A stretch of 64,000 bases of DNA from Allodiplogaster sudhausi (GCA_945643635.1 CALZFC010000276.1:1067501-1131500), one strand, 5' to 3'; counted from the first letter of the stretch, positions 1 through 12,169 are shown. Numbers and translations are program-made. The notes: generated by a model from the sequence alone, not told the origin.

Positions 1-622
1 AGTTGAAGATCACAAACAGTACATACTTCTTGCAAGTACACACACACAGACACTCATGCGGCATGCCGGGGGGTAAAAGACACGAGTACACAAGGGAGAG
101 AGTGTGGATTGTTGAGAGAGACAGACAAGTCAAGGCGCTACTAGTAGCTCATTGTGATGAAGAAAGAGAGTGTGATTGCGCAGGAGAATCAGACGAAAAA
201 GTGATAGATAGAAGAAGTATGTAGAAGCAATGTCAGGGACTCCATAGAGATGTGCCACGAAGGGGGGGGGGGAGTTAGGGGACGCGGCACATTTCTTTTG
301 CCGATTAGCAGTGGTGAGCGACGAGCGAACGATTCATCCTCGGAGGATCCCTTTCATCCTTTCTTTTGTCTAATATCTTCCCCCCTCAACAGAAGTCATG
401 CTCACTGCCGTCAAATCATGGGTTAGCTGTCTGAGTTGCATTCGCTGCGGTTGCAAACGTTCGTTCGCCTAAATCGTGAAAATGTATTTTTAGCCGATCC
501 TGACTGAAAAAAAGCCTTTATAGGCCTAAGAGTGGGTTTGACTGCTCTAAAACGTGAAAATGAACGAACTGAGATGTGATATAATAATTAGTCGAACCCC
601 TCGACGAATCCGGTGCTTTCAG
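1..622. other. Sequence upstream of first recognised rhomboid exon
   Basis: No coding exon could be supported here. It may be upstream intron or 5' region of the rhomboid gene that starts at or before this window. A G-run lies near 260-270. The 73-codon ORF at the left edge is purine-rich and shows no family resemblance. Confidence 0.4.
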
Positions 623-3334
623 TTGAGTCGCGCGAAGCAGATGCGCGTGCGCCACGCGATCTTCCGCGCCGCCGCCTTCGTCGTGCCGCGCAGCAAGCGG
701 ACCGAGCCATTCGACTTCCTCCAGAAGTACAAGTTCTGCCCGCCCCCCATCTTTATGCTCATCATCAGCATTCTTCAGGTGTGCCCTTTCATTCCGAACT
801 CATTGATCTCTTTGGTTGTTGCGGAATGAGTTTGCAGTGGAATCCGCTCTTCTTTAGATTGCCGTCTACGTCTACTACGTGATCGAGTCGAACGAAGGCA
901 TTCAGGCACGAATTAATTAACATTAATTGTCTTCCTGAAAATCTAACTACTAATAAAGCGCTAAGCGTGGGTATGTAACAGTTTTCTTCTAGAATCTTCC
1001 ATGCAAGGTTGAGGTATCAAAATTGTAAAAACCAACGTCGCACGTTGCGACATTTCTACCACTACGAACGTGGTGACTTTCGCACCTCAGGCTGACTTCT
1101 GCCCATGCTTTTGAACATGCTAGGATGTTCTAGAAGGGGCCGAGGTTGGCCCCAGGAAGAGGAATTTTCCAGAACATTCCATAAGGGGTCTGCCCCCGGT
1201 CTTTGGAACATCCCAAAAGGTTAGAAAAATGGGCGAGTTTGGCCCCGGGACGTGGAATTTTGGAGAACATTCTGGAAGGGGCCAACGAGTGGCCCCGGTA
1301 ATTGGAACATTCCAGAAGGTTCCAGAAAGGACCAATTTCTCCAGATTATTCTGGAAGGGGCCAACGCCTGCCCCCGGCCCATGGAGCATTCCAGAAGGTT
1401 CCAGAAGGGGCCGTGTTTGGCCCCGGGACGTGGAATTTTCCAGAACATTCCGGAACTGGCAAACGTCTGCTTCCGAAACTGAGAGCGTTCCAGAAGGTTC
1501 CAGAATGGACCAATTTCTCCCGATCATTCCCGAAGGGGCCAGCGCCTGCCCCCGGCCCGTGGAACATTCCAGAAGGACCCAGAAAGGACATTTTTATCTA
1601 GATCATTCCAGAAGTTGCCAACGCCTGCCCGCGGCCCGTGGAACATTCCAGAAGGTTCCTGATGGGGACGAATTTGACCCCGGGAGGTAGAATTTTCCAG
1701 AACATTCTGGAAGTGGCCAACGTCTGCTCCCGATACTGAGAGCATTCCAGAAGATTCCGGAAGGGACCAAGTTTTCCATAACATTCCGGAAGGGGCCAAA
1801 GCCTGCCCCCGGTCCAGGGAACATTCCAGAAGGTTCCAGAAAGGACCAATTTCTCCAGATATTCCTGAAGGTACCAACGCCTGCACCCCGGCCAGTGGAA
1901 CATTCCAGAAGGTTCCAAAAGGGGCCGAGTTTGGTTCCGGAACCTGGAATTTTCCAGAACATTCCGGAAGTATCCAACATGTGCCCCCGATAATGAGAGC
2001 ATTTCGGAGGGATGCGGAAGGGGGCGAGTTTGACCCCGGAACGAGGAATATTCCAGAACATTCCGGAAGGGGACAACTTCTGCCCCCGATACCGGCTACA
2101 TTCCACATGGTTCCAGAACGTACCAAGTTCTTCACAACATTCCGTTAGGGATGGAACATTCCAGAAAGTTCCAGAAGGGCCAAGTCCTGCCTCGGAACAT
2201 CGAATTTTCTATCACATCCCGGAATGGGTCAACGCCTGCCCGGTCATTGGAACATTCCAGAAGTTTCTGAAAGAGGACGAGTACTGCTCTGGGACGTGGA
2301 ATTATCCAAATCATTCAGAAGGATCTCAGAGCAAGATTTCGAAAGGAGCAATGTATTCCGTTCCTCCTGGAACTTTTGAGATGAGCGCCTGGAATTTTCC
2401 TACTTCTCTCTTCGAAAATCTGGAATACCCGACTTCTTACCGGCAAATGGACCTTTCTATAACTTTCAGGAATGGCAAAAGTACTGAATATTATGAAGAG
2501 TGGTGAGTTTTGCCAACGACCTAGGTTTCTTTTCAAAACCCAGTCTTTCACAATTGGATTGTGCGTTGCTACACACAACTAAAATGTTGTGCCGTAGTAA
2601 ACTAACAAAGCCATCGAGAGAAAAGTTAGATAGAGAGGCCGAGCAACCAGCAGGTGAAGCGCGCGCGAAGCGCGCGCGAACCGGCTGGTAACTAAATAAA
2701 TGCATCTATTTTACGGTCTGAGTGCAAAGTATTTTTTCCTCGCTGAAATTGTCACAAACTTTGGCGTCTCAAAGTTCTGTTGATTACTTTTATGCTAAAA
2801 AAAACTTCTTAATGATATCGATGTGTCTAATACTAGAGTTGAAGAAAAATAATGAAATTAGGTGAACCGACCGGTGCCGATCAACTCTCCCCTCATCTTT
2901 GATCCAAATCACAAGCCAGAAGTCTGGCGCTTCCTCACCTACATGTTCATCCATATTGGGTATGCTTATTAGCTGATGGATATCCATTCGTATGATATGA
3001 ATGGATATGATAATAAATGGATAAGATATCCATCCCTTCCTCCCTCCCAGCATCTTCCACGTCGTGTTCAACGTGCTGACCCAACTGATCCTCGGCCTTC
3101 CCCTCGAGCTCGTCCACCAGTGGCGAGCCATTCTCGTCTACATCGGCGGCGTCATTGCTGGTTTCCACTTTATATTATAGTTGACTTCAACTTTCCAATT
3201 TACATTCCTCGCTCTCTATCTTTTGCTCTTTTTCGTAATATCTCTCCCTCCCATTCCTTCTTTTCTCTGTCTCTCTCATCTCACTCTCTCTTCTCACTAT
3301 CTCTGTTTCTCAATCGCTCTCTTCTTACTCACTG

Positions 3335-3369
<35 letters not shown>

Positions 3370-3912
3370 CTCTCTCTTCTCCCCCTCTCTTCTCTCTGTT
3401 CCTTGCAGGTTCCCTCCTGGTATGTGCAGTAGATCCGCGAGTCTACCTCGCCGGCGCATCCGGCGGCGTCTATGCTCTTCTTGCTGCACACGTGGCTGAG
3501 TTGGTATGGCAGAGAAAGAAAGGAAGAGAGGAAGAGAGTGAAAGATAGTTTAAAAAAGGAGAGAGAGAGAGAGCGAGAGAGATAGAAAGCGAGAGAGAGA
3601 GAGAGGAAGAGAGCGAGAGAGATAGAAAACGAGAGAGAAAGAGAGAGGAAGAGAGCGAGAGAGATAGAAAGTGAGAGAGATAGAAAGTGAGTGAGAGGAA
3701 GAGAAAGAAGGATGTGCCCGTCTACAGATTATGAACTGGCGTGAGATGGAGTTCGCCGTGGTGCGTGCGGTGGTTCTCTTCGTCGTTGTCACCCTCGACG
3801 TGCTCGTTGCTGTCTACCAGAGACACTTCGTAGGGGAAGATGCCAACAAGGTGGGAGAGTTTGCTTTTTACTTTTATGTATCTCCACTCTCTCCCTCTCT
3901 CTCTCTCTCTCT

Positions 3913-3950
<38 letters not shown>

Positions 3951-4021
3951 GTCTCTCTCTCTGTCTCTCTATCTCTCTATCTCTCTCTCTCTCTGTCTCT
4001 CTGTCTCTCTCTTTCTCTGTC

Positions 4022-4069
<48 letters not shown>

Positions 4070-4374
4070 GATCTCTTATGTCTCTCACATCGGTGGTTTC
4101 GTTGCGGGCATCCTGCTCGGCATAATGCTTCTGCGTAACTTCAAGAGACACAAGTTAGTAGTGTTCTGTTAATTATTTCAATGTAGAATAAGATTGACAG
4201 TACAAATATACAGGTATGCATGAAAGCAATATTGAAGATTTAATTTAAGGGAATAAAATGAAATAAATAAAATAATTAAGCTGGGAGAGCCGAGTGTGGT
4301 GGGCTGCCCTCGTTGCTTATGTCTTCTTCTCCATCATCTGCATCGTTCTCATCTTCGCGCCGAGTCTCTTCTAA
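623..4374 (+). CDS. Rhomboid-family intramembrane serine protease (5' end missing)
   Basis: Eight exons: 623-778, 858-905, 2862-2959, 3051-3160, 3409-3503, 3728-3850, 4071-4153, 4281-4374 (stop TAA). Phases agree throughout, giving 268 residues. Rhomboids cut single-pass membrane proteins inside the bilayer, classically EGF-family precursors in the secretory pathway. Landmarks in order: FDFLQKYKFCPPPIFMLIIS (first TM region), PINSPLIFDPNHKPEVWRFL, HVVFNVLTQLILGLPLE, the catalytic-serine motif in YLAGASGGVYALL, and the catalytic histidine in SHIGGFVAGILLG, then a last TM ending FAPSLF. This loop-1 and C-terminal TM arrangement fits the Drosophila Rhomboid-1/RHBDL2 type rather than the mitochondrial PARL type. 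Exon 1 has an acceptor (TTTCAG) and lacks a convincing initiator, so N-terminal exons lie upstream. The intron after exon 2 appears to use a GC donor (CAG|GCACGA), unless a small exon was missed. Confidence 0.88.
1040..1080. repeat. Two short perfect hairpins before the HSE array
   Basis: GTCGCA-cgt-TGCGAC is followed within about 25 bases by a CCAC...GTGG hairpin. They lie just before the repeat array in the rhomboid intron and may mark its left boundary. Function unknown. Confidence 0.4.
1115..2310. repeat. Tandem array of heat-shock-element-like units
   Basis: About 1.2 kb of degenerate repeats whose core is GGAACATTCCAGAAGGTTCC, often followed by AGAA. This is alternating inverted GAA/TTC triplets spaced by two bases, the consensus binding site of heat shock factor. 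Clear cores start near 1304, 1383, 1491, 1563, 1639, 1741, 1818, 1897, 2157 and 2249. Cores alternate with a GC-rich linker (GGGGCCAACGCCTGCCCCCGG type) and a second core with GGAATTTTCCAGAACATTCC. The unit is roughly 55-60 bp and pairs of units form a longer period. The array sits in intron 2 of the rhomboid gene. Open frames through it are artefacts of stop-poor repeats. Confidence 0.85.
2659..2689 (+). mobile_element. Helitron-like 3' terminus (hairpin plus CTRR-T)
   Basis: An 8-bp GC hairpin (GCGCGCGC, loop GAA, GCGCGCGC; 2659-2677) is followed after 7 bases by CTGG at 2685-2688 and then T. A 3' hairpin shortly before CTRR with insertion next to T is the hallmark of Helitron 3' ends. No Rep/helicase is present, so this would be a non-autonomous element. 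The matching 5' TC end was not identified; it would lie left of the HSE array. A single hairpin plus four-base motif can occur by chance. Confidence 0.45.
3554..3712. repeat. (AG)n-rich tract in rhomboid intron, donor side
   Basis: Purine-rich imperfect (GA)n with about 40-base internal periodicity (AGAGAGCGAGAGAGATAGAAA). It lies in the intron after the exon carrying the catalytic serine. Confidence 0.8.
3890..4067. repeat. (CT)n microsatellite forming the polypyrimidine tract before a rhomboid acceptor
   Basis: Nearly continuous (CT)n with CTGT and CTAT interruptions runs directly into the CTGCAG acceptor at 4070. The repeat therefore serves as the pyrimidine tract of this 3' splice site. 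Confidence 0.85.
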
Positions 4375-6087
4375 CCGAAAGAGAGGGATGACAATATTCT
4401 CGCTCCTATTTTTGCTTTTGAATTCCAAAACAGTGATCACTGATGCACTTTTGTCAATATTTGGGGAAGAAACGTAAATATCCATTTTTTTTTAAATTTA
4501 GTCCATTCATCATCGTATAAGGCGTATGTACTCAGAAAATTCATTCAACATGTCCTCTAATATACAATTGGTTTTTACAAAACAAAATTACGTTAAGATA
4601 ACGTTCTCTTCTGTACAGGAAGTTTGTGAGACGATCTTTTGTAGGTGATACGTACTCTTCCTTTTCATTCTATGATCTTTTTTCATATCAAACGATCTGC
4701 TCATGCATACTTAAGAGATATTCTTCGATCTAATTCTTATCATTAATTCGCTTTCTTTTGCCTTGCCAATGCCTTCCGTTTGCATCATACGAATTTGCTC
4801 ATTATTTCACGGGTTTGTCTCTAGCTTCGTCGCCAACTCCTATCGCCTTTCTCCTAATTGACTGTATTATTAGATACATTCTGCAACATTAAAGGGCTTG
4901 TCCGAAGAATAATGAACGCTTACTCCATTCAAACATTTCAAGAATTAAAAGGTGCGGTTGTTAAAGGAGATCTAAAGCAAATAAATAGTGTCTTGTTTTT
5001 TTCGCCTTATTTCGTCGGGCTGAGCTAGAAAAGTCGTTTGAAAGTGTTCCGAAGTCACAAAAATCTCTCTGCTGTGAGGAAATTAGGAGTATTTTCTACT
5101 CTGAATTCGCGAATATTTATGTTCGCGCCATTTTCAAAAAAAAATTGATAGGGCTACGCCGTGGCCGACAGGGCCATTAAGCTGCTGCGCGTAAATCGCA
5201 TATATATGGTGCGCGCAACCAACGTTGGCCGGGTTTTGCTTAACACGTAGGCTGACTTGTCTGTGGTTCAAACCACAAGTTTCTGTGGAGAGAGGCGAGG
5301 AGCAGTAGCACTTTCTCTACACCGTACTTTTTAACAATCTGTCAGGGAATTCGTGTTAGGAGTTTTTCCCTTATGGTCTCCTTTAAGTAATCTCCAGACA
5401 TCTCCTTTGAATATTATTAGAATTTTGTGGAAATTCAGTAAATGATGAAGCTTCCTTCTTCGCATTTTGTTATCAATTTCATTTATAACAAACCTATTCT
5501 TTTTGCCTCTACAAAGCAAGACACACTGAGACTATTGCTTGATTTATTTTATCAACCGAATATTCCGGTAGTGACTTAACAGCAATAATCGCAAATCCCA
5601 AGTTGTTGAATGTAGCTTTTATAGACCTTTTATTCTCTTTCTGACATAAACGTCACAGACGGTGAAATGGCGTTTAGACGTGACACAAATGGAAGGGACA
5701 ATCCGGTGACGAAATTGATAAACAACAACGGGATTGAAAGAGAGAGAGAGATTGAGAAAGACAGATGAAAAGCGAGAGTCAGTGTGAGAATCGGAGAGAG
5801 AAAAAGAGTGAAAGAGTTAGAAAGAGAGTGAATCAACCAGTGACGAATGAAGGGGAGTAATAAAGTGAGTGAATGGAAACATGTACAAATCCACAGATTA
5901 TCGAATCATTCGTTGATCCCTCGGATAAGGCACTTCAACAATCTGCTATAAAAGCAAGATCTAAAAACACAGACCAGTGGAGCCGATGCTCTTTTTGTGT
6001 AGTTCATGTTCTTTTTCTGATAGCTATGATTTAAATTCAAATGTTTTATACTAAAAACAAAATATATTTATTGTTTGAAGACAGGAG
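4375..6087. other. Intergenic region between rhomboid and the small peptide gene
   Basis: AT-rich, no supported exon. Around 5160-5300 is a GC-richer patch with a 16-bp near-palindrome (TGTGGTTCAAACCACA). A purine-rich (GA)n stretch lies at 5735-5835. Promoter elements for the downstream peptide gene presumably lie here, but none could be identified with confidence. Confidence 0.4.
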
Positions 6088-6316
6088 ATGACAAGGATAA
6101 AACCTGCGCTGATCCTTCTCGCTCTTCTCGTTATTCTGACACGATCTGATGAAGACATCATTGAAGATGAGAGCACTCAACGGTTAATACAGTTTCTTGT
6201 TTAAATCTTCTATGTGGTGCTTCTTATCATAATTAACGTTTGCCTTGTCAGTATCATCACTCTTTCTCCATCCTGAACTCTCTCTCTCTCTCTCCCCCCC
6301 CCCGCCCTCCTCTCTG

Positions 6317-6349
<33 letters not shown>

Positions 6350-6402
6350 TTTATCGCCATCTACATCTTTCTCTTCCCCCTCTTTTCATAGCTCGTTCTC
6401 CA

Positions 6403-6442
<40 letters not shown>

Positions 6443-6452
6443 GCTCTCTCTT

Positions 6453-6539
<87 letters not shown>

Positions 6540-6644
6540 TCCACCGATGTTGCTGGCTCCAGCGATGTCTCCGTGCACGAGTCGTCTGCTGCCGTCTCCG
6601 AGTCGAGTGGCGAGTCTCCTCCTCCTTCCACAACGATAGCCTGA
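6088..6644 (+). CDS. Small secreted Ser-rich peptide
   Basis: Two exons, 6088-6182 and 6539-6644, joined in phase 2, encode 66 residues. The N-terminus MTRIKPALILLALLVILTRS is a typical signal peptide: two basic residues, a Leu/Ile core and a polar end. The mature part is acidic and then Ser-rich (VHESSAAVSESSGESPPPS), with no cysteine and no obvious dibasic processing site. The intron is mostly (CT)n running into a CTCAG acceptor. An AG lies just before the start codon (GAAGACAG), possibly a trans-splice or 5'-UTR acceptor. AATAAA at 6747-6752 is a plausible poly(A) signal. No family recognised; it could be a neuropeptide-like, cuticle-associated or fast-evolving secreted product. Confidence 0.55.
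6283..6537. repeat. (CT)n microsatellite in the peptide-gene intron
   Basis: Long interrupted (CT)n, with a C-run near 6295-6304, ending at the acceptor AG 6537-6538. In-frame ORFs across it are low-complexity artefacts. Confidence 0.85.
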
Positions 6645-6867
6645 CTCCTCTATCTAATTAGCCATGGCTTCTTGCCCAGCAGCTCATAATGATCACAACC
6701 ATGCAATGTTATTATTAAGACTCTAACTGCTCTTGAAGAGCATACGAATAAAGGCATTGTTGAGAAGTTGAAGCACTAGGATAAAGCAGGCCATTCGAAG
6801 ACAGAAAAGATATGGAAAAAAGAAGATTGCACACTCTCTCGACTTCTTCGTTGGACGATTACTATTT

Positions 6868-6915
<48 letters not shown>

Positions 6916-7483
6916 GGTCAGTCTTTTTTATTACTTTCAACAATCTCTTCCCCATTATTCAGTTATTCAGTATAATAATTGTTCAGTTATTCATGTCTTA
7001 CAACTTGATACTTTACAACGCAGAAAGTGAACTATCCATGGTAAAGCGTATGTTGATCTTCAAACCTTTTCGTTAGGCAGTGCAGTGAAGAGAAATGGTT
7101 CCTCGACTCCTTCTTATCTTGACATCTATTGGAGACAAAAAGTTCACAGTTTTCTTGGTTAATGATTTGCTAGCACGATATTTTCTTATTTCTACAACCC
7201 CTAAAATGAGTAGATGAACTTCAAGATCGCAAAACAGATACAAACGTTACTATTTGGCTAAATTACAGTTTTAAAATACCATCGAAAACCCGCAATTCTA
7301 TTACAGTGCGGAATGCAGTGCGGTTCTGTTAATTGTCCTTATCTACTGTCGGAGCAAACAGTGGTTTATTTCCAGAACGCTGTGACGGCCGTTTCATTTC
7401 CTCGCGCTGCGGCTTTTCGTGATATTTAGCGAGTTATTTCTTTTTTCCTGTTTATATACTGATTTTCCTGATTTTGCAGTTTG
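6645..7483. other. Intergenic, small peptide gene to RBM33-like gene
   Basis: Contains the AATAAA near 6747, a (CT)n tract at 6871-6913 and AT-rich sequence. A TTTTGCAG acceptor at 7479 precedes the RBM33-like start codon by four bases, consistent with trans-splicing or a 5'-UTR intron. Confidence 0.4.
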
Positions 7484-10400
7484 ATGGACGAAGAGGAGCT
7501 GTTGCTGAACTCGACAGTTCTCTCGGGCGACTTGAAAGAGGTCCCTCGTTTGCTCGTGATTTCTTAAAATGCCTTTTCGTGTATAAATATTGGAGTACGA
7601 CCTGTGATGGTTTAGAAGAAACTTAACATGTTTTACTGAGTAAAACAACCGTACTCATAAGCAATGTTGCCTATAATCTATGGCAATCGTTCTTGGCGTT
7701 TGAATATGTGTTGGTCGAAGAGATTTCATATTTTTCCACTTTATCCAATCTTATTTTCAGCACGATATTTCGAACTTGGACGAGGATCTACTTCTTGGAG
7801 ATGGGCTAGAGAAGCCGGCTGACATCATTGTTTCCGAGGTTTGATTTTCTACTTTTCCCCCCATAAAAAGTCGCGTCATCGATGAGAAGTTGTATTCGGA
7901 ACAGTTGCTTTGACCTGGCTTGCTCTCTCTCTGCCGTTCCATTCGATGTGTGCAAGTTGCGTGTTTCAAGTTGACTTGATTCTTGCAACTTCCTTAATTC
8001 CTTTCCTAGTCTTTCCTTTAACTGACCGCACTTCTCTCTTGCTTTCTATGCGTATCGATTTTTCTGCGCATTGCCCGGGTGCGGCCGAATCCCGCGAGAT
8101 AGAAGAATCTTTTCTCGTCATCACTCTTTGTTGCAAGAAGAATAGTACATAATATGTATTGTTATGCTATCCATATTCTATTTCTTTACTATTTGCAACT
8201 TTTCATCGCTTAATATAGGCTATGGTCAAAACAGCGGAATTGTTTTTATTTCCCGTTGGTAAGAAACTCTTGCAGTGAGAGAAACGGTGCAAAATACAAA
8301 TCATATAAGTATCGAATTTTTTTAAATTAGCAAATGAAGTCCTATGATCATGAGGAAAAAATTTCATTAAGCAAATTAGGAATTGAGTTTAGGCAAGCCT
8401 CGTCGTCGTTCACCACGAAGACACGGATCAGAGTGGAGCGGAAGGAACGATGAAAGAGGAAGAGCGGGAGGAGCTGGACTACGAAGACGAGGAAGAGGTG
8501 CTTGTTCAGTACTTCTCTTTACTCTACTTATTTACTCCCTCTGCAGTGTGCATGTGTTCTATTCAACGGAAAAGGGTGGTCCGTGGGTCCCTAAAAGTGA
8601 GTGGTGGCATTGACCTCCGAGGGGCCTGTGGACTGGATGTAATGAAGTGCTTTGATTAACCGATTCACCTTGCCTATTCTGTAGAAGTTCGTGGAGAAGG
8701 AAGAGGGGACTATTTCTGATAGTTAGCAAAGTAATGAGTGGTGCATATATTCTCCTTGTACCTGTTTTCAGAAGGAAGAGCGCACGAGTAAGTTTGCATC
8801 GGAGCGACGGCCAAAGTCACCGGTTCGTCCGCCGGCTGACTCTGACTCTCCCAAGAACAACAACAACTCGGAGAACACCAACTCTTATCGCGGAGGAGGT
8901 CAGTTCAAGAGATTGGGCAGGAATCAACGTAGTTACAACAAGATTTCTAAATGTAATGCAAATTGGGCTTCCTTGCTGGTTCATACAAAAATTGTTTCTA
9001 TCTAAACTGAGTAGGAGAAGTTGTTAGTCAGTTGGTGAAGTAATAAATAAAATAAAATAAAGGATTGAATCGAAATGTGCTCACTCAGGACGCGGTGGCT
9101 ATCGCGGGAATAACCGAGGCCGCGGCGGCAGTTTTCGTGGCAGCGGAAGAGGACAGCAGGGCGGCATGGGAATGGTACTTATTTTTATTTATTTTTAAAC
9201 TAAAAGAACTCCGTTTAATAAACCTTTTATTTTAGACATATTCTAACTATTATGGGATTATTATTAGTTGGATTAATTTAATGGATGAGTTTAAAAGGAA
9301 GTTTTGAGTCTGGCAACCAGTACAACTCGATGATGCGTGGCAATCGGATGATGGGCGGAGCCGGCCAGCCAATCATGCAGTTTGGAGGAGGACCAATGAT
9401 GGGTAAGTGAGTTGGGAGGAAGGGAGAGAGAGAGAGAGAAAGAGAGTCTGCTTACATGAGACATGAACGTTGAGAGTACTAACTAGTAATAAGCTAACAT
9501 ATGTTATTTCTAGAAGTCATTAAAATGATATCGATATTCTTCAGGTCCAGCAAGCCTTCTCGCAGGTGGGCCCGCGCCACTCTTTCCTGGCGGTGGTCCA
9601 GGCCAGATGCTGCGCGGAGGACCACCAGGTGGCCCGATGGGTATGATGGGAGGACCCATGATGGGAGGGCCCCCGATGGGAGGCCCCCCGATGATGACTG
9701 GCATGCCTGGAGGGGGTCCCCTCATGGCTGCTGCAGCTGCTGGCGGCGTCCCTCAGAAGATTCTCATCAATCCCAACTTTGGACGAGGCGGAGGCATGCA
9801 AGGTACAGAAGAGGGAGGGAAGAAGGGACGGGTATGAAGAAGTCTATAAGGTCTCTGGATCACGTCCATCCATGTTTGAGAATTTACCCAGCAGAATAGT
9901 AGGGGAGAGATGTTGGAAAAGTAAGAATGGCACTAAAAAGGAGTGGGATAAGGAAATGGTGTAGATGGAGAGAAGTCAGCGACCGAGTGCATTCAGGTGC
10001 CATGCAAATGGGACGCCCAGGACCACAGGCACTCATGAATCTCGGGCCGCAGCAGGGACAACTACAGGGACACAACTCGTATGGCATGGCCTCTCAAGGG
10101 CGCGGCATGCAGCAGCCGCCTCCGAATATGGCAGGCAAGCGGAGAAGGGGGAGCAGGAGAGTAAGAGAGAGAATATACTTAGTTTCATACGAGAGTGAAT
10201 TTGCGTATATGATATAAAAGGGGATCTTACAGAACTTCCAATGTATAAAGTAAAAAGGGGCCATTACAGGACCTCCAAAGTATGAAGTAAAAGGGGCTAT
10301 TACAGGACCTCCACCAGGCGGTGCACCCCCGTGATGCTCTCCATCAATGGCGGCCCTCCACAGATGCCACCCCAGCAACAGCAACAACTCAGCCAGCCAC

Positions 10401-12131
10401 CCCCACGCATGCCAATGACAGCAGGGCCACCACCTCCGAGGATGCCCCTTTCCGGACCGCCCCTCAACATGATGGGACCGCCTGGAATGAACATCGCTCA
10501 GCAAGGAATGGGTACGTCTATTGGGTCTACGTGTGTGTTGTGACGAGGGCTTCATGGGATCGTATAAAGACCATAGGATGGAAATCATAAGAGGGGAAGT
10601 GCAAGGAAGGAAGAATGTAGTGGTGACGAATGAAGTTGAACTGTCTTCCATTGCACAACATCCTGCTCCCTCTTTAGGATGGGAAACGCAGCTGGCTCTC
10701 AGAATGGCTGCAAGTGAGTCCATTTAGTAATATTGGGTGTTCTTTAATGTTTTGGACTCGATGGTTGGTCATTTTTAGTGGACGTTGTCAAAGGTTGGAA
10801 AAGTTTCCAGGGTACCACTACCCAACTAGACCCTAGCTATGGATCAACCTTTCATCCTAAGCCCCCTTTTGCACCTTTAATCCACAAAATCTAGAGTGTG
10901 GGAACTAAGCTGGGTGTGACCATTGAATAGCAATTGTTACAGGAGGCGCGAACGGACTGTCCCTTGGTGGTCCCCTCGGTGGCCCCCCGCAGCAGCAGCT
11001 GGGAGGTATGATGCAGCAACAGCAGCAGCAGGTCTCTGCAGCCGGCACTCTCCTCAACACTTCCGCTCCCCCGCCGACCATTCTCTCTTCCGGAAGAGTC
11101 GTGCAGATTGTCGGACCAGGTTTATTTGTTTACATATTTCATTACAAAAGTTGGGAAAACTGTACATTGGCATGTACATCGTGAAAGGAGAAAAAAATAT
11201 TTGGACATCATGAACAATCAATTGTCAGAATCAGAATAAGAAGTGTTTGGCGCTTTAAAGGATGAATAATATTTCTTTTGTAGGCGGAGTCCCAATGGGA
11301 CCACCTCCCAATCTCTCTGCTCCCCCTCCATCGATGGGCGGCGGCGCCCCTCCGCATGGAATGGCGCCAGGCAGCCACTCGATGATGCCCCCCCCGGCCA
11401 GCAGCACCCCCTGTCACTGGTACCACCCCCTGCAGGGGGCATGGGACAGCCCCCCAATGGCTCGACCGCCCTCCGCTTCCCGCCCGGAATGGGCCCACCG
11501 GTCAACATGCCGATGCAGCCGAACCAGCTCCAGATGCAGCAGATGCAACAGCAGCTCCTTCAGCGTATGCAATAGCCCAGAGTCTATGGCTTCTTTTCAT
11601 TCACTTTTTGGCACTTGAACCACTTTCCTGGATCCGCCCATAAGTGAGCGCGATTAACCGTTTGCTTGAATGCATTATGTTTACAGATCACAATATACTC
11701 TTAATATACTCTTGCTTTACAGAAGGCCAAGCGGGAGGGCAGTGGAACCTCATGGTCGAAGCATTCCTTGGAGGACAACAACAGGATGGAAGACTTGTAT
11801 CGGCCGAGAAGAAACGGTCCACTTTTGGCTTTGAGAGTTGTTCTGGGATTACTACAAAATGGTGCTATTTAGTAGTGTTTAAAAAATGAATTGTTGAAAT
11901 CTGTATCTGAAGTGTTTGATTTAGAAGTCGCAAGCGCAAGAGCGACCGCGGAAGAAGCGAGAGCCGCAGCAGCTATTCCAGCAGTGGAAGCGGAAGTGAC
12001 AGCGGAAGCAGATGCAGCAGTGCGAGGTAGGGGAGAGAGAGGAGAGGGAGAGAGCGGGTGAAGATGAGAGAGACTGAGAGACAGAGAGAAGAAAGAAAGA
12101 GAGAGAGAGAGAGCTGAGAGACAGAGAGAAG

Positions 12132-12169
<38 letters not shown>

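Noticed and set aside
1120..2506. Overlapping long frames on both strands across the HSE repeats
   Set aside because: Several frames stay open at once because the repeat lacks stops. No start context, domain or codon bias.
3181..3432. Ser/Leu-rich frames in (CT)n introns, here and at many other sites
   Set aside because: Low-complexity translation of microsatellites (SLSLSL on one strand, ERERER on the other).
5255..5285. Palindrome TGTGGTTCAAACCACA as a tRNA or regulatory RNA
   Set aside because: The GGTTCAA core recalls a T-loop but no acceptor stem or anticodon arm surrounds it.
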